Below, in pieces: positions 1-8,337 of a DNA stretch of 49,609 nt. The notes below the pieces were generated by a model. That model was not told the origin of the DNA, did no database searches, and worked only from the letters and a program-made list of their open reading frames with translations. A program made the position numbers and the translations under genes. This DNA is from an uncultured Muribaculaceae bacterium (GTDB lineage Bacteria > Bacteroidota > Bacteroidia > Bacteroidales > Muribaculaceae), in contig CAJUKF010000017.1 of NCBI GenBank assembly GCA_910587355.1, positions 1-49,609 of the forward strand. The letters run 5' to 3'. Positions within the stretch are counted from its first letter, which is position 1. Every line of letters starts with the position of its first letter.

Positions 1-223
1 TATCGCATGCGGCTGCCTGCTCGTAGAAGAGGTCTCGGCCGAACATATCGTCGCCGTTGGTCAGGGCGAGGTAAACCGGGTCGATGGCATCAATAGCCTG
101 CTGGTCATTGCTGAAATAGGTGGTCGATGTAGTGCTGCCTTCGGGCTGTACGTCGAGGAAGTCACTGCACGAGCTGAGCGAAAGGCCAGCTGCAAGCGCC
201 ACACCAATAATATATTTGTTCAT
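1..223 (-). CDS. SusD/RagB-family nutrient-binding outer-membrane lipoprotein, N-terminal part (runs off the window edge)
   Basis: Only the first 74 codons are present; the gene continues past base 1. The start ATG is at 223, and the protein opens with a signal peptide ending in a lipobox (LSLSSC), followed by SDFLDVQPEG, the typical beginning of mature SusD proteins. It starts 21 nt after the stop of the susC-like gene, so the two form a susC-susD pair read on the minus strand. SusD proteins sit on the cell surface as the lid of a SusC transporter and bind its glycan or peptide ligand. The ligand cannot be told from this fragment. Confidence 0.93.
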   Translation of the reverse strand, partial: MNKYIIGVALAAGLSLSSCSDFLDVQPEGSTTSTTYFSNDQQAIDAIDPVYLALTNGDDMFGRDLFYEQAAACD

Positions 224-244
224 ATTGATTTTTCCTTTCGTTGA

Positions 245-3200
245 TTAATATGTGAGGTTGATACCGAAGGTATAGATGCGCGATACAGGATACTTGAGGG
301 CGTCGTAACCGTCAACTTCGGGGTCCATGCCCGAGTAGTTGGTGATTGTGAAGAGGTTGTCTGCCGAGAAGTATACATTGAGCTGGCTGTTGCGGCCCTT
401 CAGGTAATCCCACTTCTGAACGAGCGAAGTGAGGTTGTAATTGATTGTGAGGTTCTTCATACGCAGGTACGAAGTGTTCTCGAGATAGTAGTCCGACGGG
501 GTCGAGAAGTTGCCGTTCGGGTCAAGACGCGACAGACGGGGAATATCGCTGCCGGTGTTCGTCGGGCTCCAGGCATTAAGAATCTCGGTCGAGCGGTTGA
601 AGTTACCGTCAGCGTCGTTGAGGAATGCTTCCTTGCCTACATATGCGGCCTGTGCGCCCTGAACACCCTGGAACATCATGCTTACGGAGAGATTCTTCCA
701 TGTTGCGCCCAGTGTGAGTGCGTAGGTCCAGTCGGGAGTGGCGTTGCCGAGATACTGACGGTCAAGATTGTCGATTACGCCGTCTTCGTTGTAATCCACG
801 AATTTAAGGTCGCCGGCTTTGGCATTCGGCTGGATGCGGTTGCCGTTCTTGTCAACGTAAGCGGCTGCTTCCTCGTCGCTCTGGAAGATACCGTCGGTCT
901 TAATCAGGTAGTACTGGTTGAGCGGGCCGCCCTGACAGCTCTGATAGAGATAGGGAATGGAACGGAAGTCACCGCCGCCTGTCCATACGCCGGGTTCGCC
1001 GTCTTCGTTCTTCACGCCGATGTCGGTAATCTTGTTCTTCAGGTAAGAGAAGTTACCGCTGATGCTGTACGACCAGTCACGGTTGATGCGGTCGGTCCAG
1101 CTGCCGAGGAATTCGAAACCGCGGTTGCTGATTTCACCGAGGTTGACGAGCTGCGGGCTGAGACCGATATAGTCAGGCCAGTTGATTGTCTGCGCCTGAA
1201 TCAGGTTGTTGGTCTTCTTGTCGAAGTAGTCGAGTGAAACGGCCAGACGGTTGTGGAAGAACTCTGCATCCACACCGATATCGAACTGCTCCGAGGTTTC
1301 CCAGGTAAGATTGGGATTGACAGGGGTACTGAGGCCTGTCATGTTGCCCCAGAAGTACTTATTGCCGCCCTGATTGTTCATGATGCCGTACCATGCTGTC
1401 TCATTGCCGACAAAATCCGACCACATCAGACCGGCCTTGTAGCCCATGGGCACGGAACCGAGGTTACCTACCTTACCCCACGATGCACGCACCTTGAGGA
1501 GGTTGAAGTTGTTGGTGTTGTTGAAGAATTTTTCCGAAGAAATCTTCCAGGCTGCAGTCACGGCGGGGAAGTCGCCGCTGTTGCTCTCTTTTACCAGACG
1601 GCCGGCGAGGTCGCGGCGCCACGAAGCTGTCACGAAGTAGCGGTCAGCATAGCTGTAGCCTACACGTGCAACGAGCGATACGTTTGCATCCGGGCCATAG
1701 AGGGCGTTGCTGGGTGTGGTGGAGCTGGCAAGGGGAAGATACTGGAGATATTTGCTCTCGTCTTCGAAGCCTGAGCCTGACCCTTCGAGGTAGCGCTGTT
1801 CCCAGTGGTTGGCGGTTACCGAGAAGAGACCGCTTACACGGTGCTGGCCGAAAGAGTTCTCATAAGTAAGAGTGTTCTCTGCGTTCCACTGGTCTGTGCG
1901 GTAGTTCGACACAAGAAGCGAGTTGTTCTCGTCGGGCTTGCCGGGAGCGAGGTCCTTGGGTTTGAAGTTCGAGTAGTTGTTGTTGGCCACATTGTAGGTG
2001 AAGCGCGATGTGAAGCGCAGACCTTCGATGATGTTGGCGATTTCGAGGCTGGTGGTTGTCCAGATGTCGCTTGTGCGGTTGTAGCGGTTCTCGCATTCGA
2101 GAAGACGAATCGGGTTCACTACGTCACCGTGTGCGTCGGCGAAGTTGCTGCCGTATTTTGCGATGTATTCGGGGTCCTGGGTGGTCGTACCTCCCCATGT
2201 GCCTGTTATCGGGCTGTATACCTCTGCGGATGCGGGCATCCAGATAGCCGACAGAATCGGGCCGGTGTAGGCGTCGGTTGTGCTCTTGGTGCGCGATTCG
2301 TAATTCTTCCAGGTGAGGTCTTCACGAATGGTCACCCACTTGTTGATTTTGAACATACCGTTGTAGCGGATACCAAGCTCCTTGCTGTAGGTGTTGTGGA
2401 GGGTACCTTCGTTGTTCACATAGTTGAACGAAAGACGGTTGGTGAATGTCTCGCTACCGCCGTTGAGCACGATGTTGTGGCGCTGGAAGAAAGCTGTGCG
2501 GAACACTTCGTCCATCCAGTTGGTACGTGTGGTGCCAATCCAGGGGTTTTTCTCCACATTCCATGCGTCAGGAAGAGGAAGGTTTGCGTTGGCGAACGAC
2601 TGCTTGCGCATTGCAAGTTCCTGCTCGGCGTTGAGAGGAGTAATAAGGTTGGAAGCCTTGCGTAGACCGTACTGGCCCTCATAGGTAAGAGTGGCGGGGC
2701 CTTCGTGAGCTTTCTTGGTGGTTACGAGTACTACACCGCCGGCACCGGACTGTGCACCATAGATAGCGGCTGATGCGGCATCCTTGAGGACTACGATGCT
2801 CTCGATGTCTTCGAGAGATGCAATAGGTGCGCCGGGAACACCGTCGACAACCCAGAGTACGTTGTCACCGTTCTGTGAGCCCTGACCGCGGATTACAATC
2901 GAGGGGGTCGATGTCGGGTCACCGCCGTTCTGTGTAATGGTTACGCCGGGGAGCTGGCCCTGGAGCATACCTTCAGTCGAAGTTACAGGACGTTTTACAA
3001 GTTCATCTACATTGGAGACTACGCCTACAGAAGCCGAGAGGTCCTGCTTGCGCGACTGGGCGCCATAACCGAGAACGACGAGGTTCTCGAGCTGTTCGCT
3101 GCTCTCCTGGAGAGTAACGGTAACTGAGGGACCGGTGATGGTCACAACCTGTGTGTTGCAGCCAACGTAGCTTACCTGAAGCTGGTCACCTACTTTTGCG

Positions 3201-3409
3201 CGAAGTGTAAAGTCGCCGTCGATACCGGTGGCTGCTGCCACTTTGGTTCCGACTACCTGTACAGAAGCTCCGATGAGGGGGTCACCGGCTGCATCCTGAA
3301 CAAGACCCTTCACAGTGATGAGTTCCTGTGCGAAGGCACCGACTGACAGGATGACGGCCATCACAAAGGTCATCATCATGCGAGAAAGTGTGTTGCTTGT
3401 TTCTTTCAT
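245..3409 (-). CDS. SusC/RagA-family TonB-linked outer-membrane transporter
   Basis: A 1054-residue protein, normal length for SusC. A signal peptide (about 1-27, ending AFAQE) is followed by a carboxypeptidase-regulatory-like domain (about 32-110, VKGLVQDAAGDPLIGASV), then LVVLGYGAQ before the plug, a plug domain (about 120-235, with VVDGVPG and SIVVLKDAASAAIYG), and a long beta-barrel ending in an aromatic residue. It imports a substrate across the outer membrane using TonB energy, together with the SusD protein encoded 21 nt downstream. No glycoside hydrolase is visible beside it, so the substrate is unknown. No TAnnTTTG box was found in the 119-nt gap upstream. Confidence 0.97.
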   Translation of the reverse strand: MKETSNTLSRMMMTFVMAVILSVGAFAQELITVKGLVQDAAGDPLIGASVQVVGTKVAAATGIDGDFTLRAKVGDQLQVSYVGCNTQVVTITGPSVTVTLQESSEQLENLVVLGYGAQSRKQDLSASVGVVSNVDELVKRPVTSTEGMLQGQLPGVTITQNGGDPTSTPSIVIRGQGSQNGDNVLWVVDGVPGAPIASLEDIESIVVLKDAASAAIYGAQSGAGGVVLVTTKKAHEGPATLTYEGQYGLRKASNLITPLNAEQELAMRKQSFANANLPLPDAWNVEKNPWIGTTRTNWMDEVFRTAFFQRHNIVLNGGSETFTNRLSFNYVNNEGTLHNTYSKELGIRYNGMFKINKWVTIREDLTWKNYESRTKSTTDAYTGPILSAIWMPASAEVYSPITGTWGGTTTQDPEYIAKYGSNFADAHGDVVNPIRLLECENRYNRTSDIWTTTSLEIANIIEGLRFTSRFTYNVANNNYSNFKPKDLAPGKPDENNSLLVSNYRTDQWNAENTLTYENSFGQHRVSGLFSVTANHWEQRYLEGSGSGFEDESKYLQYLPLASSTTPSNALYGPDANVSLVARVGYSYADRYFVTASWRRDLAGRLVKESNSGDFPAVTAAWKISSEKFFNNTNNFNLLKVRASWGKVGNLGSVPMGYKAGLMWSDFVGNETAWYGIMNNQGGNKYFWGNMTGLSTPVNPNLTWETSEQFDIGVDAEFFHNRLAVSLDYFDKKTNNLIQAQTINWPDYIGLSPQLVNLGEISNRGFEFLGSWTDRINRDWSYSISGNFSYLKNKITDIGVKNEDGEPGVWTGGGDFRSIPYLYQSCQGGPLNQYYLIKTDGIFQSDEEAAAYVDKNGNRIQPNAKAGDLKFVDYNEDGVIDNLDRQYLGNATPDWTYALTLGATWKNLSVSMMFQGVQGAQAAYVGKEAFLNDADGNFNRSTEILNAWSPTNTGSDIPRLSRLDPNGNFSTPSDYYLENTSYLRMKNLTINYNLTSLVQKWDYLKGRNSQLNVYFSADNLFTITNYSGMDPEVDGYDALKYPVSRIYTFGINLTY

Positions 3410-3528
3410 GGAAAACTTTTTTTGACAGATAATGAGTTTAATTCTCGTTTAATTGGTTAATAAAGTTTGTTTTGTAAGTTTGCTTTTTCCTGTTTTTGCT
3501 TTTATAATTATTTGTTAGTAAATGAATA
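3410..3528. other. AT-rich gap upstream of the susC-like gene
   Basis: This 119-bp AT-rich spacer separates the ROK kinase stop from the susC start. It must hold the susC promoter if the pair is not co-transcribed with the kinase. I found no TAnnTTTG element in the minus direction and no clear terminator hairpin, so read-through from the kinase gene remains possible. Confidence 0.4.
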
Positions 3529-4356
3529 TTAGTCAAGTAATGATGCGGCTCCCAGAAGATTGGCCTCACGAAGCTGCGCCGGAACTATGCGGCAGTGACC
3601 GCTGATACGCTCATACGGAAATTCTGCCACAGATGAGCGCATTCCCTCTTCAAAATATTTCATTGAAGCTACGATGCCACCGCCAATTACGACAGCATCG
3701 GGTGCGTAGGTAAAAAGTATTGCTTTGATGAGTTCGCCGAGGTTGCGTCCGAACTCGTCCCACACGGCAAGAGCCGATGTATCGCCGGCGGCAATCCGCG
3801 CCGCAAGCTCGGCTCCTGTTGTATGATATTCGTCGTTGAGAAAGAGGCTGCTGCAGTAGTGCTCATAGTCGCTCTTGCGGAAGGGCAGAGAGCCTATTTC
3901 ACCCGCGCCGGCACAGCACCCGCTGTAGAGGCGCCCGTTGATAATCACACCCGCGCCAACTCCCGTGCCAAGGGTGATGCCCACCATATTTTCGCATCCG
4001 CGGCCGGCTCCATAGAGAAATTCTCCAAGAGCAAAGCAGTTGCAGTCGTTGTTCACCTCGGTGCGGACACCGAAAGCATCCTCGATTTTCTCTTTGAGAT
4101 GCACTTCGCGCCACGAGGGTATATTGCAGGCATTGTATACAATTCCCCGCTCCACATCAACCACCGATGGAACTCCTATGCCTATGCCTTCGGGAGTGTC
4201 TGTGGAAAGCGTGGCTATGAGTTCCTTTATTTGGGATATAACCACGTCTTCCGTCCCCTTTGCATTGCACGGAACCGAGGTAACGTCGCTGCATTTTCCC
4301 TTTTCAACTTTTGCGGCACAAATATTCGTACCACCCAAGTCTATAGCGATTCTCAT
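3529..4356 (-). CDS. ROK-family sugar kinase
   Basis: A 275-residue cytoplasmic protein of the ROK (repressor, ORF, kinase) family, with no N-terminal helix-turn-helix, so a kinase rather than a repressor. Visible motifs are the phosphate-binding DLGGTN at 6-11, the catalytic-Asp segment EVNNDCNC (Asp104) and the second ATP loop GITLGTGVGAGV. The family phosphorylates glucose, N-acetylglucosamine, N-acetylmannosamine or fructose at the expense of ATP. The zinc motif of many ROK proteins (CxCGxxGCxE after GEIG) is absent; GEIGSLPFRKSDYEHYC stands in its place. The substrate cannot be assigned. It lies upstream of the susCD pair on the same strand and has its own -7 box at 4401-4408. Confidence 0.9.
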   Translation of the reverse strand: MRIAIDLGGTNICAAKVEKGKCSDVTSVPCNAKGTEDVVISQIKELIATLSTDTPEGIGIGVPSVVDVERGIVYNACNIPSWREVHLKEKIEDAFGVRTEVNNDCNCFALGEFLYGAGRGCENMVGITLGTGVGAGVIINGRLYSGCCAGAGEIGSLPFRKSDYEHYCSSLFLNDEYHTTGAELAARIAAGDTSALAVWDEFGRNLGELIKAILFTYAPDAVVIGGGIVASMKYFEEGMRSSVAEFPYERISGHCRIVPAQLREANLLGAASLLD

Positions 4357-4400
4357 ATTAAATTAGCTCTTGTTTACTGCGTGTTGGCTTTTCTATATTG

Positions 4401-4408
4401 CAAAGGTA
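4401..4408 (-). promoter_or_regulatory. Bacteroidota -7 promoter element of the ROK kinase gene
   Basis: Read on the minus strand the box is TACCTTTG, a full match to TAnnTTTG. It lies 45 nt before the kinase start codon, giving a leader of about 40 nt. Confidence 0.65.
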
Positions 4409-4485
4409 ACGAATTGCCTGAACACGACACATATTTTAAGTAAAAAATTTTTATTAAATATCAATCTCCGTTAAATAAGAAGCCG

Positions 4486-5940
4486 TCACTTTCCTCCCGT
4501 ATAGAGCATACCGGCAGGTATGGGCTGCTCGAAAATCTCAAGCGAACTTACGCCCACTTCGAGAGCTTGTCCCATATAATCTTCAAAATAGCAGAGTTTT
4601 ATGGGATGCAGACCGGCTTCAAGAGCAATCGAGCCGTCGCGGCGACGTGCGCTGTGTCCGCCATCATTGTCTACCACAAGCTCTCCGTCAATAAAAAGCT
4701 GCGAGCCGTCGTCGGAGTAGGTATAGAAATTATAGATGCCTTTTACCGGTATGTCAATCAGGCCTTCGAACACATAGCCGAAATGGTCTTCCGCCGGAGC
4801 CTTCGTGATATCGAAGTTCGGCATCACGCCGCGCCCCTTCTCGGTCATGAGATTCATCTGCTCCACGGCCTTGCAGCGGCCATTGGGAATTTCGAGATAA
4901 GTATAGCGCAGACCCTGCTTGCCTTTGGGCACATTTACGGCCTTGTGATAGTCGGCTTTGGCTATCTGCTCGTCGTTCAGACCCGACGGATAATAATAAT
5001 GAGGCTCTTCGCCTTTGGGGGTTACTGCATATGTTTCAAAGCGACGCTCGCCTTCAGTGAGGTCTATCACACGTCCGCCGCGTTCAAGTTCGCCGTAGGC
5101 TTCGGCTCCGGTACAGCGGCCGAATCCGAGGGCTATGCCGCGGTTCACGCCAACAAAGTCATTGTCGTGGTCATGGCCTGCGAATACACCCATTATGTCG
5201 CCCATTTCCATGAAATTGAGGAATGCACCCGAGTTAAGTGCCGACGAGGCGCCGGCCCCTTCGTGACGCGCACCGTAGGTATGAGGGTCGTCGACTACAT
5301 AAGCATATTCAGGCAGGGGGATATGGAAGAAAGCCAGTGAAGGAAGCGGCTTGCCGGCCTTTGCCGTGTATTCAGCCGATTTGTCGCGGTACCATTTGAG
5401 CTGGTCGAAATGTATCCAGTCGTAAGCGCCGAAACGCTTGTCCGTCGGATAGTCGTTGCTGTCTATAGAGTATATAATCGATGCCGGTTTTCCGTCGGCA
5501 CCGAGCACCTCGAGAGCACATGTGCCCCCCCCGGTAATGACCCCCTCGCCGTTAAGCGCTCCCACATAATTGGGAGATTTGAGAAGATATGTATAAATAT
5601 CGCTTTTCTTAAGGTACTCGGCGTCATGGTTGCCCATGCCTACATTATAAGGTACGCCGAGACTTTCCATCATATCCGTTATCCGCTTCCAGCCTGTCCA
5701 TGCCGGGTCGTAGGTCACCACATCGCCTGTAAGCATTATCAGGTCCGGATTCGTACGCTTCACAACGGCACGAACCGTAGCTTCGGTCTCGGCGCACTTT
5801 GCGGGATTATTTGGCATAAGATGCAAATCGGTCAGCTGAAGTACACGGAATTTACCATCGTGAAACTTCAGTTCGGGCTGCCCGGCAAATGCCGGCACAA
5901 GCAAGGCCGCAAAAATAACAGCGAGAATAATTCGTCTCAT
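4486..5940 (-). CDS. Secreted calcineurin-like metallophosphoesterase with C-terminal PA14-like domain
   Basis: A 484-residue protein with a cleavable signal peptide (1-19, ending AFAG), so periplasmic or surface-located. The metal-binding blocks are in the expected order: TDLHL (Asp38, His40), TGDVV (Asp73), GNHDAE (Asn104, His105), FFHIP (His206) and GHDHDND (His256, His258). This is the purple-acid-phosphatase/YkuE-like branch of the metallophosphoesterases, which hydrolyse phosphomonoesters or diesters. From about residue 390 the chain changes to a beta-rich PA14-like module (GIYNFYTYSDDGSQLFIDG), which in other proteins binds carbohydrate. The combination suggests a phosphatase held on a glycan, but the substrate is not known. 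The -7 box is at 6004-6011. Confidence 0.9.
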   Translation of the reverse strand: MRRIILAVIFAALLVPAFAGQPELKFHDGKFRVLQLTDLHLMPNNPAKCAETEATVRAVVKRTNPDLIMLTGDVVTYDPAWTGWKRITDMMESLGVPYNVGMGNHDAEYLKKSDIYTYLLKSPNYVGALNGEGVITGGGTCALEVLGADGKPASIIYSIDSNDYPTDKRFGAYDWIHFDQLKWYRDKSAEYTAKAGKPLPSLAFFHIPLPEYAYVVDDPHTYGARHEGAGASSALNSGAFLNFMEMGDIMGVFAGHDHDNDFVGVNRGIALGFGRCTGAEAYGELERGGRVIDLTEGERRFETYAVTPKGEEPHYYYPSGLNDEQIAKADYHKAVNVPKGKQGLRYTYLEIPNGRCKAVEQMNLMTEKGRGVMPNFDITKAPAEDHFGYVFEGLIDIPVKGIYNFYTYSDDGSQLFIDGELVVDNDGGHSARRRDGSIALEAGLHPIKLCYFEDYMGQALEVGVSSLEIFEQPIPAGMLYTGGK

Positions 5941-6003
5941 AAATATATAGATTCAGGTCTCAGAAAGGGCAGTGAGCAAGCCTCTGCCGTGCGCTATCGC
6001 GTA

Positions 6004-6011
6004 CAAAGTTA
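6004..6011 (-). promoter_or_regulatory. -7 promoter element of the metallophosphoesterase gene
   Basis: The minus strand reads TAACTTTG here, a full match to the Bacteroidota -7 consensus. It lies 63 nt before the start codon. Confidence 0.6.
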
Positions 6012-6115
6012 TGTAAAGTTTTTCATTTTCAAAGAGAAATTAACAAAAAAAGTAGTAATATCACCCAAAATTCGGATGCGGAAACACTCTCGCCCCAATA
6101 CTCTGCAACGCATTA

Positions 6116-6152
6116 TCGGGAATTACCAAGAAAAAATCCTGATAATTCCCGA
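6116..6152. repeat. 10-bp perfect inverted repeat downstream of the acyltransferase gene
   Basis: TCGGGAATTA at 6116-6125 is the exact reverse complement of TAATTCCCGA at 6143-6152, with a 17-nt loop. It begins 23 bp beyond the acyltransferase stop in the direction of transcription. It could form a transcript-end hairpin, but there is no T-run after it, so it is not a classical intrinsic terminator. Confidence 0.45.
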
Positions 6153-6175
6153 CATCTCACAATACATCTCCTTTC

Positions 6176-7333
6176 CTATTTCTTACGCATCAGCCAGTGA
6201 TTTTTCAGCCATTCGCGAACCGGTTCGTCATACAACTTAAGGCTGGCATAGGCTATGCCGACAGCGAGGCAGAATATGGCCACACCTACGAATATGAGCA
6301 TTCCCCGGGAAGCGTCCGGATTGTTGCTTACCCAGGCTTTCTGCATGTATACAAGGGGGAAATGGGTGATGTAAAGAGGATACGACAGTACGCCGAAGAA
6401 TTTACACAGGGCAACCGAGCGCTTGCCGGTGACTTTGCTGCCCGCTCCCATAAGCACAATCATTGGAAAGAGGACGATAATGCTCAGCGCTTCGTAGGTG
6501 CCGTTCATCCACATATCTGTTGTACCACCTATACGTGGCATCGCTAAGATTATGATTATGAACAGCGAGCACCAATAGAAGCCGCCTTTAAGTGCAATGA
6601 GTTTATTGATGCGTGCAAGCAGCAGGCCCATAAAGAAAGGATAAAGCAGGCGTGTCATGCCTATGTACATCTGGTCGGGTGTAATGCTCCATCCGCCGAT
6701 GACGGTATATGATACATCTGTCCTGCCACCGAGAAGTCCGAATGTGTCGATGTTGAGCGCCACATCAATTGTGAGACATGCCGACAGAGCAACAAAAAGC
6801 CCGAGAGTGAGTTTAGAGAAGTGTCGTACAATCAGTGCATAGACGATATTTGCCACATACTCCCATGCCAGCGACCAAGTAGGACCGTTCAGCGGGTTCG
6901 TTTCCCACCAGCCGCGTATGTCCCATGAAACAAGAGCCGGAATCATAAGGCACCCGAGCAGAGCCATTACAAGCACCTTCCACCATGGTGTCTCCATTAT
7001 CATGGGGAATGCCGGACATGCTCCGAAATAGAAGAGCGCAGCACCTATGAGCGTCCCCATTATGACCATAGGATGCAGGCGTGTGAGACGACGCTTGAAA
7101 AAATCCCAGAGAGTCATGCGGTCCCAGCGGTCATCGTACGCATATCCGATGACAAATCCCGACAGGACAAAGAAAAAATCCACGGCAAGATAACCGTGAT
7201 TCAGCAGCTGTTCCATCGGATTGGCCGTATAAGTTTCAAGCAGATGATATGCCACGACTAACATGGCGGCAACTCCGCGCAGTCCGTCAAGTATCTCATA
7301 TCTGGGTTTGGAAGCAAGAAAAGTAGTATTCAT
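6176..7333 (-). CDS. Acyltransferase-3 family integral membrane protein
   Basis: A 385-residue multi-pass inner-membrane protein with about ten hydrophobic segments. The amino end has the family signature: ILDGLRGVAAMLVVAYHLLE with the invariant His at the end of TM1, followed by the HGYLAVDFFFVLSGFVIGY block. These enzymes (OafA/NodX/WecH type) move acyl groups, usually acetyl or succinyl, onto sugars of O-antigen, peptidoglycan or exopolysaccharide, or onto small molecules. Nothing in the neighbourhood fixes the acceptor. A TAATTTTG box at 7372-7365 gives it its own promoter, and it is divergent from the AraC gene. Confidence 0.93.
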   Translation of the reverse strand: MNTTFLASKPRYEILDGLRGVAAMLVVAYHLLETYTANPMEQLLNHGYLAVDFFFVLSGFVIGYAYDDRWDRMTLWDFFKRRLTRLHPMVIMGTLIGAALFYFGACPAFPMIMETPWWKVLVMALLGCLMIPALVSWDIRGWWETNPLNGPTWSLAWEYVANIVYALIVRHFSKLTLGLFVALSACLTIDVALNIDTFGLLGGRTDVSYTVIGGWSITPDQMYIGMTRLLYPFFMGLLLARINKLIALKGGFYWCSLFIIIILAMPRIGGTTDMWMNGTYEALSIIVLFPMIVLMGAGSKVTGKRSVALCKFFGVLSYPLYITHFPLVYMQKAWVSNNPDASRGMLIFVGVAIFCLAVGIAYASLKLYDEPVREWLKNHWLMRKK

Positions 7334-7364
7334 TATTAAAAATGATTGGCATAAGATTCACCGC

Positions 7365-7372
7365 AAAATTAC
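7365..7372 (-). promoter_or_regulatory. -7 promoter element of the acyltransferase gene
   Basis: The minus strand reads TAATTTTG, a full consensus match, 31 nt before the start codon. It is back to back with the plus-strand box of the AraC gene at 7420-7427, so the two genes share a 102-bp divergent control region. Confidence 0.65.
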
Positions 7373-7419
7373 TTTATTTTTATTGTCTTGGATTTATCTG
7401 TTTTTCCAAAACATTATAC

Positions 7420-7427
7420 TATATTTG
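7420..7427 (+). promoter_or_regulatory. -7 promoter element directly before the AraC gene
   Basis: TATATTTG matches TAnnTTTG and ends only 8 nt before the ATG at 7436. With initiation 4-7 nt after the box, the mRNA would have an untranslated leader of 0-4 nt. Confidence 0.55.
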
Positions 7428-7435
7428 CATTCTGT

Positions 7436-8248
7436 ATGAAGCAATCTTTTATTTACGACGATGTTTTGCTCTCCCCTAAGCATCAGATTCCCGTTCACTC
7501 TCAGAATGAATGGGAGCTGTCATACGTCATATGTGGTCAGGGCACCAGATTTCTCGGGGATGAAAGACAGCCGTTTCGAGAAGGAGAAGTAATTCTGATT
7601 CCTCCGCAGTTTCCACACGGCTGGTTTTTTGACAGCAGCTCAACAGACGAGAACGGTTATATCCATAATATCACTCTGCTGTTTGCTTCTGATTTGCCTT
7701 CCCGTCTTTCCTCCGTTTTCCCAGAATTTGCTCAGACTGCTGCAACCCTTGACACTCTCAGGGTCCCGAGAAAATTTGTCGGTAAAACTGCTATCAAAAT
7801 TACCAGGCTGCTCGAAGATATGCGTCCTTTAAGCTCTGCGGAGCGCTTACCTATGTTTCTGCAACTGCTCATGTTAATGGTCGAAAATACAGAGGCCGAA
7901 GAAACTGGATGCCGACCAATGAATAAAACCTTAAGAAACGCCGAGAAATTTCGAATTTTTTGCAAATGTAATTCCTATGGACATATCACATTGGAAGGCA
8001 CTGCCGCTTACATGAATATGAATAAATCAGCGCTCTGCAAATTCGTCAAAAAACACACCGGGCAGACGTTCACTCAGTATATCAATTCTTTAAGACTTGA
8101 AAAAGCGGCCCTTTTACTCACCTCCACCACCGACCCGGCATGTGACATCGCATATGATTGCGGTTTCACAAGCATCCCCTATTTTCATCGTCTCTTCCTT
8201 CGCAACTATGGCATGTCGCCATGCAACTACCGGAAGAAAATAAAATAG
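7436..8248 (+). CDS. AraC-family transcriptional regulator with cupin sensor domain
   Basis: A 270-residue cytoplasmic regulator. The first half is a cupin-like sensor (SYVICGQGTRFLGDERQPFREGEV and IPPQFPHGW, about 28-65). The C-terminal third is a double helix-turn-helix of the AraC/XylS type, with the second-helix hallmark ACDIAYDCGFTSIPYFHRLF and the closing MSPCNYRK. I place the start at the ATG at 7436, because the frame upstream offers only a TTG at 7388 that lies ahead of the promoter box. It is divergent from the acyltransferase gene and convergent with the fn3-SusD gene; its target and effector are unknown, with the acyltransferase an obvious candidate. Confidence 0.92.
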   Translation: MKQSFIYDDVLLSPKHQIPVHSQNEWELSYVICGQGTRFLGDERQPFREGEVILIPPQFPHGWFFDSSSTDENGYIHNITLLFASDLPSRLSSVFPEFAQTAATLDTLRVPRKFVGKTAIKITRLLEDMRPLSSAERLPMFLQLLMLMVENTEAEETGCRPMNKTLRNAEKFRIFCKCNSYGHITLEGTAAYMNMNKSALCKFVKKHTGQTFTQYINSLRLEKAALLLTSTTDPACDIAYDCGFTSIPYFHRLFLRNYGMSPCNYRKKIK

Positions 8249-8267
8249 CGAGTACAAGCGCTGCATC

Positions 8268-8315
8268 AAAAAAAAAGACAGAGCGGAAGTGCTGGGTTTC
8301 ATGCGCTTCCGCTCT
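8268..8315 (-). terminator. Intrinsic terminator of the fn3-SusD operon
   Basis: AGAGCGGAAG at 8280-8289 pairs with CTTCCGCTCT at 8306-8315. Read on the minus strand the stem is followed by a run of nine T (8268-8276 after a short spacer). It lies just beyond the fn3-SusD stop and in the short gap to the convergent AraC gene. Confidence 0.8.
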
Positions 8316-8337
8316 TAATTGATGTATTGTTTTTTGA

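Noticed and set aside
1805..2665. Long open frame (286 codons) antisense to the susC-like gene
   Set aside because: It is Val- and Cys-rich as expected from the complement of a barrel gene, with no family features.
7388..7435. TTG start extending the AraC protein by 16 residues
   Set aside because: The extension lies upstream of and across the -7 promoter box and adds residues not part of the cupin domain.
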